DNA of 64,000 bases, taken from Sphingomonas sp. BAUL-RG-20F-R05-02. GTDB taxonomy: Bacteria; Pseudomonadota; Alphaproteobacteria; Sphingomonadales; Sphingomonadaceae. This document shows positions 8,195-17,202 of this stretch, in pieces. Below the pieces are notes generated by a model. That model was not told where the DNA came from. It was given only the letters and a program-made list of their open reading frames with translations, and did no database searches. The stretch spans positions 186,001 through 250,000 of the forward strand of contig NZ_JAKNQH010000005.1 in assembly GCF_022662305.1 (NCBI RefSeq), read 5' to 3'. A program made the position numbers and the translations under genes. Every line of letters starts with the position of its first letter. Position 1 is the first letter of the stretch.

Positions 8195-8989
8195 TCAAGC
8201 GATCTCGTCCGCCAGCACCGCATAATGCTGCGCGGGCGGCTGGTAGGTCGCGTCCTCGTCGGTGAGCGGCGTCCACCCCTTGGGGCCAAGCACCTCGATC
8301 GGGCGGTAACGCGTCTTGTACGCCATCCGCGCCGAACCCTTCACCCAATAGCCGAGATAGACGTAGGGCAGCCCCATCGCCCGGGCGCGGGTGATGTGGT
8401 CCATGATGATCATGTTGCCGAAACCCGGCCGTGCGTCGGCGTCGGCGTCGAAGAAGCTGTAGATCATCGACAGGCCGTCCGCCTGCTGGTCGGTCAGGCA
8501 CGCACCGATCAGCTTGCCGCGCGCGCCGTCCGCCGCTGGCTCGCGATATTCGATGACGAAGGAATTGACCGGCGAATGCTCGACCATGTCGGCATAATCC
8601 TGCTCGTCCATCTCCGCCATGCCGCCACCGGGATGCCGCTCGCCAAGGTAGCGGCGGAGCAACTGGAACTGCTCATCGGTCGCCCATGGCCGGCAGGCGG
8701 ACACGTCGAGATCGGCGTTGCGGCGCATCTGCTTGCGCTGGGTCGCATTGGCGGCGAAGTCCGATGCCACGACGCGCACCGACACGCAGGCCGAGCAACC
8801 CGCGCAGCTTGGCCGATAGGCGACCGACTGGCTGCGGCGGAAGCCGATCCGGCCGAGCGCATCGTTGAGATCGCCGGCATGTGGCCCGCGCAACTCCGTG
8901 AAAACCTTACGTTCCTGGCGGCCGGGCAGGTAGGGGCACGGCGAGGGGCTGGTGACGAAGAAGCGGGGAAAACGGAAGGGCGCACTCAC
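8195..8989 (-). CDS. bpt: Aspartate/glutamate leucyltransferase (N-end rule), Bpt
   Basis: A 264-residue aminoacyl-tRNA:protein transferase. The bacterial Bpt type moves leucine from Leu-tRNA to N-terminal Asp or Glu of proteins, marking them for ClpS/ClpAP degradation. Family marks are [14 protein letters not shown] near residue 18, the cysteine-rich [16 protein letters not shown] near 58-73, the RKQMRRN segment, and the C-terminal [22 protein letters not shown] that makes the acyltransferase fold. The start is a GTG, with no strong ribosome site visible. It is read alone, away from the gene-poor region. The assignment to Bpt (Leu) rather than Ate (Arg) follows the usual type in alphaproteobacteria. 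Confidence 0.9.
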   Translation of the reverse strand: MSAPFRFPRFFVTSPSPCPYLPGRQERKVFTELRGPHAGDLNDALGRIGFRRSQSVAYRPSCAGCSACVSVRVVASDFAANATQRKQMRRNADLDVSACRPWATDEQFQLLRRYLGERHPGGGMAEMDEQDYADMVEHSPVNSFVIEYREPAADGARGKLIGACLTDQQADGLSMIYSFFDADADARPGFGNMIIMDHITRARAMGLPYVYLGYWVKGSARMAYKTRYRPIEVLGPKGWTPLTDEDATYQPPAQHYAVLADEIA

Positions 8990-9247
8990 CGCCGGTTGGT
9001 CCTTTCATGGCCGCTGCCGATGCAGGGCCTGATCGTCTTATGAATCGCTCCGGTCGTTCTGAAAAGCCGCTTTACCATCAATGAAGGTTAACGCGTGTTA
9101 GCTTTTCTGTCGCGGCGGAATTGCAGCACATTGCACCCAAATGGGTAGCAAACCGGCTGTCTGGGCAGACGCTACGCACCATAAAGATCGCCGCGCGTAC
9201 GGCAAAGCCGCGCGATGCGCAGCCTGCCGCACGCGCGAGTCGTTTCG

Positions 9248-10501
9248 TCAGCCGAGCTCGACCGGGCTGACCTCATATCCTTCGGCATGCAGCGCCGCCT
9301 TCAGCCGTTCGAGATGCGCGAGATCACGCGTTTCGCACTCGACGTCTAGGCTCAGGCCCTTTGCCGGCAGGTTGGTGAAGATGCGCTGATGCGCCAGTTC
9401 GAGAATGTTGACGCGTTCCTGCTCGAAGATGCGCGCCACGCCGTACAGCGCGCCGGGCTGATCGCGCAGCACGATGCGCAGCCGGGCGAGCCGGCCCGAC
9501 CGGGCGAGATCGCGGAGCAGCACGTTGGCGAGCAGCCGCGTGTCGATATTGCCGCCGCACAGGATGATGCCGACCGTCTTGCCCCGGAACCGCTCGGGGT
9601 GCTGGAGGAGCGCGGCGAGACCGGCGGCGCCGGCGCCCTCGACCACGGTCTTCTCGATCTGGAGGAGCAGGCTGACCGCCTCCTCCAGACTGCGTTCGCT
9701 GACCAGCACGATGTCGTCGACCAGCGCGCGTACGATGCCGGAGGTGATCGCGCCCGGCTCCTTGACCGCGATGCCTTCCGCCAGCGTGTCGCCCGCGCAG
9801 GCCATGTCGGTGCCGTTGATGCGGTTGTACATCGAGGGGAACAGTTCCGCCTGCACGCCGATCACCTCGATCGGGGCACCGCCGCGCTCCGCGCTGATCG
9901 CACGCGCGGTGGTGGACATGCCCGAGATCAGCCCGCCGCCGCCGATCGGCACGATCAGCGTATCGATCGATGGCGCATCCGCCAGCATCTCGATCGCGAC
10001 GGTGCCTTGCCCGGCGATTACGCGCGCATCGTCGAACGGGTGGACGAAGGTATAGCCGCGCTCCGCCTCCAGTTCGCGCGCGTGGGCGTAGGCGGCGTCG
10101 AAAGTCTGGCCGAACAGCACGACCTGCGCGCCGTGGCTTTCGGTCTGCATCACCTTCACGGTCGGCGTGGTGGTGGGCATGACGATGGTGGCGGGGATGC
10201 CGAGCCGGTTGGCGTGATAGGCGAGGCCCTGCGCATGATTGCCCGCCGAGGCGGCGATCACGCCCATCTCGTTATGGTCGAGCTGCAACAAGGTATTGAG
10301 CGCGCCGCGTTCCTTGTAGGCGGCGGTGAACTGGAGATTCTCGAACTTCAGGTACACGGTCGCGCCAGTCATCTTCGACAGCGTGCGGCTGATGAAGGTC
10401 GGCGTGCGGACGATGGCCTCGGCGATGCGCGCATGCGCCATGCGAACGTCGTCGATCGTCACGGGCAGGGTGTCGGGGGCCGATTTCATCTGCGTTGCCA
10501 T
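9248..10501 (-). CDS. ilvA: Threonine ammonia-lyase (threonine dehydratase), ACT-domain form
   Basis: A 417-residue PLP enzyme converting threonine to 2-oxobutanoate, the first committed step to isoleucine. The PLP lysine is Lys63 in TAAYKERGA, the phosphate-binding loop is PIGGGGLISG, and SAGNHAQG is the substrate segment. The last 75 or so residues form one ACT domain (RIVLRDQPGALYGVARIFEQ), so allosteric control by an amino acid is likely. This is the short form with one ACT-like domain, about 100 residues shorter than E. coli IlvA. An open frame continues 549 codons upstream, but that is the antisense shadow of the divergent amidohydrolase. I place the start at 10501; 10489 is a close alternative. 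Confidence 0.92.
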   Translation of the reverse strand: MATQMKSAPDTLPVTIDDVRMAHARIAEAIVRTPTFISRTLSKMTGATVYLKFENLQFTAAYKERGALNTLLQLDHNEMGVIAASAGNHAQGLAYHANRLGIPATIVMPTTTPTVKVMQTESHGAQVVLFGQTFDAAYAHARELEAERGYTFVHPFDDARVIAGQGTVAIEMLADAPSIDTLIVPIGGGGLISGMSTTARAISAERGGAPIEVIGVQAELFPSMYNRINGTDMACAGDTLAEGIAVKEPGAITSGIVRALVDDIVLVSERSLEEAVSLLLQIEKTVVEGAGAAGLAALLQHPERFRGKTVGIILCGGNIDTRLLANVLLRDLARSGRLARLRIVLRDQPGALYGVARIFEQERVNILELAHQRIFTNLPAKGLSLDVECETRDLAHLERLKAALHAEGYEVSPVELG

Positions 10502-10588
10502 CGTTGCGCTTCCGTTTCGCCGCTTCGGGCCAAGCGCGCGCCCTAGACCATCTGGCGCAGCGAGGGAACACACCGTATCGCGTGCGCC

Positions 10589-12238
10589 ATGGCCATGTTC
10601 CTCCGCTCCGTCGCGCTCGTCGCGCTCCTTGCAAGCTCTCCTGCGTTCGCCGATGCGCTGGTCGACAACGTCAACGGCATGACGCTCGACAAGGATGGGC
10701 GGGTGGTGCGTTTCAATGCGCTGCTGATCAGCCCGGACGGCAAGGTCGTGAAGCTGCTCCAGGCCAAGGACAAACGACCCGAGCGGCTCGACTGGCGCGC
10801 GGATGAAAAGGGCAAGGTGCTGCTGCCGGGCTTCGTCGATGCGCACGGGCATGTGATGGAACTCGGCTTCCGCTCGATGGAACTGGACCTGTCGCAGGCG
10901 CATTCGCTGGACGAGGCCAAGGCGCGGATCGCCGCCTATGCCGCCGCCAATCCGGAGCGCAAGTGGATCGTCGGCGGTGGCTGGAATCAGGAGGCGTGGG
11001 GGCTGGGCCGGTTCCCGACCGCCGCCGATCTCGACAGCGTGGTGTCGGACCGTCCGGTGTGGCTGTCGCGGATCGACGGACACGCCAGTTGGGGCAACAC
11101 CGCCGCGCTGAAGGCGGCGGGGATCACCAACAAGAGCGTGTCGCCGCCGGGCGGCCGGATCGAGAAGACCGGCGCCGCCCCGAGCGGCGTGTTCGTCGAT
11201 GCCGCGCAGGAACTCGTCAACAAGGTCGTGCCGCAGCCGCTGCCGAAGGAGCGGGATCTCGCGTTCCTGCGCGCGCAGGAGACGTTGCTGAGCTACGGCG
11301 TCACCGCCACGTCGGACATGGGTACGACTCTTGACGACTGGCTGTCGTACCGGCGGATCGGCGATGTAGGATCGCTCCGCGTCCGCATCATGAGCTATGC
11401 GATGGGTGTCGATACGGCGGTGCGGATCGGCGGCGGCGGACCGACGCCGTGGCTGTACGCCGACAAGCTGCACATGGGCGGGGTGAAGCTGTATGCCGAC
11501 GGCGCGCTCGGCTCGCGCGGGGCGTGGCTGAAGGCGCCGTACAGCGACGCGGCCGGCCAGTCGGGTGCCGGCTTCATGAGCGACGATGTCATCCAGAACC
11601 TGATGAGCCGCGCGGCGATGGACAATTATCAGGTTGCCGTCCACGCGATCGGCGACAAGGCCAATGCGCAGGTGCTCGACGCGATCGATCAGATGGCGCA
11701 GACCTACAAGGGTGATCGGCGCTGGCGGATCGAACATGCCCAAATTGTCGATCCGGCCGACCTGCCGCGCTTCGGCAAATACGGCACGATCGCGTCGATG
11801 CAGCCGGTCCACGAGACCAGCGACTACAAGATGGCAGAGGCACGATTGGGGCCGCAGCGGCTGGCGGGCGCGTATGCGTGGAAGTCGATGCTGGCGAATG
11901 GCGCGGGGCTGGCGTTCGGCACCGATTACCCGGTCGAAAGCCCTAATCCGTTTGCCGGCTGGGCGGCGGCGTTCACCCGGCAGGGCGCGGATGGCCAGCC
12001 ATATGGCGGCTGGCAACCGCAGGAGGCGATCACCCGCGAACAGGCGTGGAAAGCCTATACGATGGATGCGGCCTATGCCGGCTTCGCCGAAACGAAGTTC
12101 GGGCGGCTCGCACCCGGGCAGCGTGCGGATTTCATCATCGTCGACCACGACCCGCTGCTCGCCTCGCCCACGGAGTTGCGGGATACGGTGGTGTTGCAGA
12201 CCTGGATCGGCGGCGAGAAGGTTTGGGTGCGCAAATGA
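10589..12238 (+). CDS. Exported amidohydrolase, YtcJ-like
   Basis: A 549-residue protein with a signal peptide (FLRSVALVALLASSPAFADA) and the TIM-barrel amidohydrolase domain. Metal-site segments appear in order: LLPGFVDAHGHVMEL near residue 88, GGVKLYADGALGSRGAWL near 300-318 with a candidate bridging lysine, VAVHAIGDKAN near 348, WRIEHAQIV near 380, and FGTDYPVESPNPFAGW near 445. This is the YtcJ branch, whose members hydrolyse N-acyl or cyclic amide bonds; the substrate is unknown. The start may be ATG 10589 or 10595. It lies divergent from ilvA across 87 bases and ends facing the next leftward pair. Confidence 0.85.
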   Translation: MAMFLRSVALVALLASSPAFADALVDNVNGMTLDKDGRVVRFNALLISPDGKVVKLLQAKDKRPERLDWRADEKGKVLLPGFVDAHGHVMELGFRSMELDLSQAHSLDEAKARIAAYAAANPERKWIVGGGWNQEAWGLGRFPTAADLDSVVSDRPVWLSRIDGHASWGNTAALKAAGITNKSVSPPGGRIEKTGAAPSGVFVDAAQELVNKVVPQPLPKERDLAFLRAQETLLSYGVTATSDMGTTLDDWLSYRRIGDVGSLRVRIMSYAMGVDTAVRIGGGGPTPWLYADKLHMGGVKLYADGALGSRGAWLKAPYSDAAGQSGAGFMSDDVIQNLMSRAAMDNYQVAVHAIGDKANAQVLDAIDQMAQTYKGDRRWRIEHAQIVDPADLPRFGKYGTIASMQPVHETSDYKMAEARLGPQRLAGAYAWKSMLANGAGLAFGTDYPVESPNPFAGWAAAFTRQGADGQPYGGWQPQEAITREQAWKAYTMDAAYAGFAETKFGRLAPGQRADFIIVDHDPLLASPTELRDTVVLQTWIGGEKVWVRK

Positions 12239-12240
12239 TC

Positions 12241-12270
12241 GGGCGGCGCGGTGGCTCCCACCGCCGCGCC
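12241..12270. terminator. GC-rich hairpin between convergent genes
   Basis: A GGCGCGGTGG arm faces CCACCGCCGCGCC across a two-to-three-base loop, with a small bulge. It lies in the 42-base gap between two convergent genes, which suits a two-way terminator. No T-run follows, so the call is tentative. Confidence 0.35.
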
Positions 12271-12280
12271 TGCGGGTACA

Positions 12281-12940
12281 TCAGTCCGCTTCGATGTCGT
12301 GATCGGCGTTGTCGTGGACATAGCCCTGATCGTCCACCACGAACACCGATGCCGCGATCGGCTTGCGATCCATCGACACGACCCGCCACACCAGATGGCC
12401 GCCCGACACGATCAGTTCCGGAACCTTCGCTGTCGCATCCCAGCAGATCTGCGTGACACGGCCGGCCTGCGCGAGATCGTACCACGCGCACGGCGCCGGC
12501 ACGCGCGGCATCGCCGCCGGGGCGGTACCGGTGGTCAGCCTATAGGCGGTCTTGGGATGGCGCAGGCCGTGCGTCAGATCGTACCAGTCGGTGAACGACC
12601 CGATGCGGTACAGGCTCTCCCGGCTGATCTTCGTGCTGATCCGGCGGTGCCGGTCGAGCGCGACCATCTGGTAGGCCGGGTCGCCCGGCGTGTGCACGGC
12701 GAAGGTGGTGATCGCCCCGTCGGTATCGCGTTTCAGCAGGCGATCATGGTCGCGCCAGACGCCCATGCGGTGCACCGCGCCGTGGGAGACGAACATCACG
12801 CCGTACTGCAGGAAGGGCGGCTCACCCTTCGCGCTGAACACCGTGTCGAAATCGAGCGAGCCGGGCGCACGCGCCGCCGCGCCCGAAGATGCGGCGGCGA
12901 GCAGCGCGAGCGCTGCCGATAATCCAAACCGTGCGAGCAT
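12281..12940 (-). CDS. Exported protein of unknown function
   Basis: A 219-residue protein with a signal peptide (LARFGLSAALALLAAASSGAAARA). I do not recognise the family. The mature part is rich in Trp, His, Asp and Tyr, with two cysteines (in APCAWYDLAQ and ITQICWDAT-like segments near residues 150-167) that could form a disulfide in the periplasm. There is no membrane helix beyond the signal and no low-complexity region. Its ATG overlaps the stop of the upstream lipoprotein phosphodiesterase gene (TAATG), so the two proteins are made in a coupled way and may act together. I infer no activity. Confidence 0.75.
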   Translation of the reverse strand: MLARFGLSAALALLAAASSGAAARAPGSLDFDTVFSAKGEPPFLQYGVMFVSHGAVHRMGVWRDHDRLLKRDTDGAITTFAVHTPGDPAYQMVALDRHRRISTKISRESLYRIGSFTDWYDLTHGLRHPKTAYRLTTGTAPAAMPRVPAPCAWYDLAQAGRVTQICWDATAKVPELIVSGGHLVWRVVSMDRKPIAASVFVVDDQGYVHDNADHDIEAD

Positions 12941-15111
12941 TACTGGCGCACCGCCTTGGCATAATCGCAGTACCGGTAGGTCTTGCCGTCGACGGTGAGA
13001 TCCTTGACCTGCAATTGGATCGTGTAACTGCCCTTGGACAGCGACGTGTCCTTAGTGTTGCCGGTGGGATCGGTCGGCGTTTCGAACATCAGCCCGGTCG
13101 CAGCGCCCGCGTCGGGCGAGATACTCGACGGGGTGATCGACGGTGCCGTGCTGCTTGCCGGGGCGGCGAGCGCCTCGTTCATGATGCGGCCGTCGGCGGC
13201 TGGCATCGATAGCTTGAGCAGATACGCGACGGTAGGCGCGACATCGACGTTGCCGGTCGGGAAGGTCACCCTGGCGTTCTTGAGGAACGACGGGCCGCTC
13301 GCGATCAGCGTGTTGTGCACGTCGGTGCTGCCGAAGCTGCCGTGCATGCCGCGCTGGCCGCCGACGCTCTCGAACTCGATGCCGGTCTTGCCCTGTACGG
13401 TGACGGTATCGTCCGAGGTGAACGACACCACCACGTCGGGCTGGCCGTTGTCGCGGCGGTTGGTGTTCTCAAGATTGACCTGGCTCATCTTCAGCGTGCC
13501 GGCGATGCTGCCGTAGCGGCTGTCTACGAAGATCGCGCCATATTCCTCGCGCGCCTGCAGGAAACGGACGAGGTTGCGCACCGTGGTCGCGTCATGGCCG
13601 GGCACGTAGAAGTAGTCCGAGCCGCCGTTCGCCGCGACGACGATGCCGTTGGCGGGGAGGCTGCCCGGCGCGGGCACCTTGAAGCTGGCTACGGGCGCGG
13701 CAAGGCCGGCGCTGATCGCCTGATATTTGGTGTTGGCGGCGCCGCACAGCGCGCCGGTAGCGTCGTTCTTGAGCGGAATGGTGGGCGTGCCATTGGCGGC
13801 GAGGCCGTACATCGCGCTGGTCGAGCAACCCGCGCCATCATACGCCTTGAAGCCGCGATAGGTGAGCAGATCGGCCGAGCGCACGTCCCCTGAGAAGGAG
13901 AAGCCGTTCGGGTTCGCGCCGCCGAGCGAGGCGTTGCTGGTGCCGTTGGTCGCGCCGTTGACGGTGCCGCCGTTCGGTGTGCCGCTTGCCGCGTTGATGC
14001 CGCGCAAGGGGTACAGCGCGAGCGGGCCCGACACGGTGGAGTGCGCGTGATCCGACACGACGACGATGTTGGTGGTGGTGTCCAACCCTTGCGCCTTCAG
14101 CGCCGCCATCAGTTCGCCGAGCCGGGCGTCCTGCGACTTGAGGCCCGCCTTCACGTTAGCGGTGCCGGGGCCGTAGCCATGTTCGACGTTATCCGGCGTG
14201 CGGAACCAGATGAGCGAGAGCATCGGGTTCTTCTTGGGCAGGATGTACGAGGTGAACACGTTCATCATGTATTTGTTGGCGGCGTCTTCCGGCGCGCCCT
14301 GCGTGGTGTCGGCGCTGTCGCGCGCGGCGACGGTGAGCGTGCCGTTCGGATCATAAGCGGTGGTGTTGAAGGTGACATAGCCCGCGCGCGCGGTGGGGTT
14401 GCCGTTGCCGGATGTGAGCGTGACGGCGTCGCCGCCCGAGTAGTTGTTCACCACGTTGGCGGGCAGCGGGATGTTCGCGCCTTGCAGTTCGGTGACGAGG
14501 CTGCGTGGCTGTACGGTGTTCTCGTCGAGGAACATGCCGCCCTTGCCGAGATCCTGGATGTACGCGGCACCCGACTTGCCGATCGCGGCGGTGGTGATGC
14601 CGGCGGCCTGCGCGGTCGCGAACAGGCTCTTCACCAGCAGCAACTGGCCGCCGTAATAGTCGTTGAGCGTGCTGAGCACAGCATAATCTTCGGTGAAGAC
14701 CGGATCGACGTAATCCTGCGCCGCGCCGCTAGCACCCTTGCCGACGGGGATGGTATTCGACGCGCCCTGCGGCGGCGTCCAGAACGTGTTGCCGTAGAAG
14801 CCCGAGGTCTTCGGGAACGACCCGGTCGCGAAGGACGAGGCGTTCATCATCGTGAACGTCGGATAGGTCGAATGGTTGTCGGCGAACTGCACGCCCGCCT
14901 GCTGGAGCGCGAAAAGGTTGGGCGTATCGGTGGCGTTGACGTCGTCCGGCCGCAGGCCGTCCCACACCATCACGATGGTGCGCGTCGCGGCTTGCGCGGC
15001 GGGCGTCGGCGTCGCGGATGGGGTCGGCGTGGGGGAGGCGTTGTCGCTGCCGCACCCGGCGAGCATCAGGCTAGTCGAGCTAAGTGCGATCAGTGCCGCG
15101 CGCATGGTCAT
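12940..15111 (-). CDS. Lipoprotein of the alkaline phosphatase/phosphodiesterase superfamily
   Basis: A 723-residue protein starting MTMRAALIAL with a lipobox LMLAGC, so it is probably anchored in the membrane through Cys20. A Thr/Pro/Ser linker follows, then the type I phosphodiesterase/nucleotide pyrophosphatase fold: metal ligand in IVMVWDGLRPDD, a Thr nucleophile segment STYPTFTMMNASSFATG, FRTPDNVEHGYGPG, and VVVSDHAHSTV. About 200 residues of Asn/Gly-rich insert separate the metal segments (near 170-270 and 370-460), so it is larger than usual members. The ATG at 15111 has GAGGGGG upstream; the longer open frame would destroy the lipoprotein signal. The substrate is unknown. It is followed by a coupled exported protein of unknown role. 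Confidence 0.82.
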   Translation of the reverse strand: MTMRAALIALSSTSLMLAGCGSDNASPTPTPSATPTPAAQAATRTIVMVWDGLRPDDVNATDTPNLFALQQAGVQFADNHSTYPTFTMMNASSFATGSFPKTSGFYGNTFWTPPQGASNTIPVGKGASGAAQDYVDPVFTEDYAVLSTLNDYYGGQLLLVKSLFATAQAAGITTAAIGKSGAAYIQDLGKGGMFLDENTVQPRSLVTELQGANIPLPANVVNNYSGGDAVTLTSGNGNPTARAGYVTFNTTAYDPNGTLTVAARDSADTTQGAPEDAANKYMMNVFTSYILPKKNPMLSLIWFRTPDNVEHGYGPGTANVKAGLKSQDARLGELMAALKAQGLDTTTNIVVVSDHAHSTVSGPLALYPLRGINAASGTPNGGTVNGATNGTSNASLGGANPNGFSFSGDVRSADLLTYRGFKAYDGAGCSTSAMYGLAANGTPTIPLKNDATGALCGAANTKYQAISAGLAAPVASFKVPAPGSLPANGIVVAANGGSDYFYVPGHDATTVRNLVRFLQAREEYGAIFVDSRYGSIAGTLKMSQVNLENTNRRDNGQPDVVVSFTSDDTVTVQGKTGIEFESVGGQRGMHGSFGSTDVHNTLIASGPSFLKNARVTFPTGNVDVAPTVAYLLKLSMPAADGRIMNEALAAPASSTAPSITPSSISPDAGAATGLMFETPTDPTGNTKDTSLSKGSYTIQLQVKDLTVDGKTYRYCDYAKAVRQ

Positions 15112-15254
15112 GGATTGTGCCCCCTCTTCGTCGAACCAGACCACGTGCCGTGTGGCCGATCGCGTCCGGTTAGGGGCGGTGCGTGACTCGCTCATGACCG
15201 ATCTGTTGCACGACTGTCACGAAACGTTGCTGGTGCGGGGCGCCAGACAGCAAA

Positions 15255-15286
15255 GCGGCCGCGACGCCCCCCGACGTCGCGGCCGC
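15255..15286 (-). terminator. Terminator hairpin downstream of ctrA
   Basis: GCGGCCGCGACG (15255-15266) and CGTCGCGGCCGC (15275-15286) form a perfect 12-pair stem with an 8-base loop. On the leftward strand the stem is followed by TTTGCTG, a short T-run, just past the ctrA stop. Confidence 0.65.
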
Positions 15287-15322
15287 CTCCCGGTAGCCGA
15301 TTACGATGTGCGAAGCTGGCGC

Positions 15323-16024
15323 TCAGGCTACGGCAGTCGCCTCCACCTCGTCGGATTCGCGCAGCACGTAACCGCGGCCCCACACCGTCTCGATATAATT
15401 GTCGCCGTCGCAGGCGAGGCTGAGCTTCTTGCGCAGCTTGCAGATGAACACGTCGATGATCTTCAGTTCGGGCTCGTCCATGCCGCCGTAGAGGTGGTTG
15501 AGGAACATCTCCTTGGTCAGGGTGGTGCCCTTGCGGAGCGACAGCAGCTCCAGCATCGCATATTCCTTGCCGGTCAGGTGGACGCGGCTGCCATCGACTT
15601 CGACCGTCTTGGCATCGAGGTTGACCGCGAGCTTGCCGGTGCGGATCACCGACTGGCTGTGGCCCTTCGAGCGGCGCACGACGGCGTGGATGCGCGCGGT
15701 CAACTCTTCGCGGTGGAATGGCTTGGTGACGTAATCGTCGGCGCCGAAGCCGAAGCTGCGCACCTTGGAGTCCATCTCGTTGATGCCCGACAGGATCAGC
15801 ACCGGCGTCTGCACGCGGGCGACCCGGACCCGCTTCAGCACGTCGTAACCATGCATGTCCGGCAGGTTGAGGTCGAGCAGGATGATGTCGTAATCATACA
15901 GCTTGGCCAGATCGAGGCCTTCCTCGCCGAGATCCGTGGTATAGACGTTGAACCCCTCGGCCGAGAGCATAAGCTCGATAGCCTTCGCAGTTGTCGGCTC
16001 GTCTTCAATCAAAAGCACGCGCAT
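15323..16024 (-). CDS. ctrA: Cell-cycle response regulator CtrA
   Basis: A 233-residue OmpR-type response regulator. The receiver domain (1-115) carries the phosphorylation site Asp51 in [10 protein letters not shown] and the conserved lysine in [11 protein letters not shown]. The winged-helix DNA-binding domain (about 125-220) ends with the recognition segment [18 protein letters not shown] and [12 protein letters not shown], near-identical to the CtrA pattern in alphaproteobacteria. CtrA controls cell-division, motility and polarity genes and, in Caulobacter, replication. In sphingomonads it is often thought to be non-essential and linked to motility. The leader holds a candidate CtrA site at 16123-16137, which suggests autoregulation. 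Confidence 0.95.
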   Translation of the reverse strand: MRVLLIEDEPTTAKAIELMLSAEGFNVYTTDLGEEGLDLAKLYDYDIILLDLNLPDMHGYDVLKRVRVARVQTPVLILSGINEMDSKVRSFGFGADDYVTKPFHREELTARIHAVVRRSKGHSQSVIRTGKLAVNLDAKTVEVDGSRVHLTGKEYAMLELLSLRKGTTLTKEMFLNHLYGGMDEPELKIIDVFICKLRKKLSLACDGDNYIETVWGRGYVLRESDEVEATAVA

Positions 16025-16122
16025 CTGGCAGTTTCCCTGTCGTTCGGCGGCCCCGGACGCCCCCCTCGGCTCGGCGCACTCACTACATACTTGTTAACTG
16101 CTCTATAGATGAACGCAAAAGG

Positions 16123-16137
16123 TTAATGAACCGATAA
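16123..16137 (-). promoter_or_regulatory. Candidate CtrA-binding site upstream of ctrA
   Basis: On the leftward strand the sequence reads TTAT, seven bases, TTAA followed by CC. This is one mismatch from the TTAA-N7-TTAA pattern bound by CtrA. It lies about 100 bases upstream of the ctrA ATG, where autoregulation would be expected. A GAGTC (GANTC methylation type) occurs 16 bases further on at 16153. Confidence 0.4.
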
Positions 16138-16161
16138 CCGAGCTTTTTAGCCGAGTCGCGG

Positions 16162-17202
16162 TTATCCCTTAGGGATTTCTACATCCTCGCCGATCACCTC
16201 GCGAAGGTAGAGGCTGCGGACAAGCGTAAAGATCACCACCAAAAGGGCGGCAGAAAAGAACAAGCCGAACAGGCCAAAAACCATGCCGATCGCTATGATA
16301 ACAAACAAGGTTACGGCGGGCGGGATGGCGATCACACGGTTCTGCACATAGGGCGTGATGAAGTTGGTCTGCACCAGTCGCACCACCGCATAGGTGACGA
16401 GCGCGCCGACCAGCGGGCCGGTGCCGACCGCAGCGCCCAGGCCCAAAGCGGGTAACATCGCCGCGGTCGGCCCGATATACGGCACGAATTCGCTGAGCGC
16501 GGCGAGCAGGCCGAGCGCTGCCCACGACGGCACGCCCGAGATCCACAGGCCGAAGCCGACGAGCAGCCCCATCGTCGTCATCAGGATCAACTGCGCGCGC
16601 AACCACAGCCGCAGATTGTGCTCGACGTCCGACAGCGCGTCGGAGATCGCCGGGCGGATCGTCTTCGGCACCATCAGCAGCAGGCCGTGGACGTAGACCT
16701 TGGGTTCGGCGGCGAAGAACAACGCGCCGACCATCAGCAACAGGCAGTTGAGGATCAACTCGCCGCCGCCGGTCACCAGTCCGCCGATGTCGCGCGCCAC
16801 GCGCGAGCCCGCGAACGCCGCCTGCACCGCATCGACGATCTTGGCGCCGACCGGCGTCTGCGACATGTACGCGCCGAGCTGCTGGAGCAGCGAGGGCAGC
16901 CGCAGCACCAGCGCGTTTACCTGCTGCCCGAACTGCACGCCGAACAGCCACACCAGAAACGCTGCCGCCGCCAGCACGGTCGCGAAGGCAAGCCCGAGCC
17001 CGGCGCGCTGCGACAGTTTCAGCCGCCTCGTATAAAGGTCGGCGAAGGCATGGATCACGATCGCGCCGAGGATCGCGCCGAACGCGAGGATCAGCAGATC
17101 GCCCGCCTTCCACAGCGCCACGACCACGGCGGCGATGAGGATAAGGATCACGACGCGGCGGATGAACCGTGTGTCGTCGGCGTCCGGGCGGAGGCGGTTC
17201 AT
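16162..17202 (-). CDS. AI-2E family transporter-like permease
   Basis: A 346-residue polytopic membrane protein. Hydrophobic segments begin near residues 16, 40, 65, 155, 205, 235, 270 and 305. The two N-terminal helix hairpins, the central soluble part with LRLPSLLQQLGAYM, the LRLWLRAQLILMTTMGLLVG segment and the C-terminal PYIGPTAAMLPAL match the AI-2E/PerM/YdiK family. Members have been linked to autoinducer-2 export and to Na+/H+ exchange, so the substrate here is open. The ATG overlaps the LysR stop (ATGA). The much longer open frame upstream is antisense noise. Confidence 0.85.
   Translation of the reverse strand: MNRLRPDADDTRFIRRVVILILIAAVVVALWKAGDLLILAFGAILGAIVIHAFADLYTRRLKLSQRAGLGLAFATVLAAAAFLVWLFGVQFGQQVNALVLRLPSLLQQLGAYMSQTPVGAKIVDAVQAAFAGSRVARDIGGLVTGGGELILNCLLLMVGALFFAAEPKVYVHGLLLMVPKTIRPAISDALSDVEHNLRLWLRAQLILMTTMGLLVGFGLWISGVPSWAALGLLAALSEFVPYIGPTAAMLPALGLGAAVGTGPLVGALVTYAVVRLVQTNFITPYVQNRVIAIPPAVTLFVIIAIGMVFGLFGLFFSAALLVVIFTLVRSLYLREVIGEDVEIPKG

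Noticed and set aside
9085..9105. A CtrA-like site (TTAA then TTAG) between bpt and ilvA
   Set aside because: The spacing is six instead of seven bases and the second half-site is imperfect. It is not near a promoter I can define.
9389..10546. A 385-codon + strand frame opposite ilvA
   Set aside because: It is antisense to the well-supported ilvA frame, with shadow-type His/Arg/Asp-rich composition.
10502..12148. The 549-codon N-terminal extension of the ilvA frame
   Set aside because: It is antisense to the complete YtcJ-like amidohydrolase gene. The recognisable ilvA protein starts at 10501.
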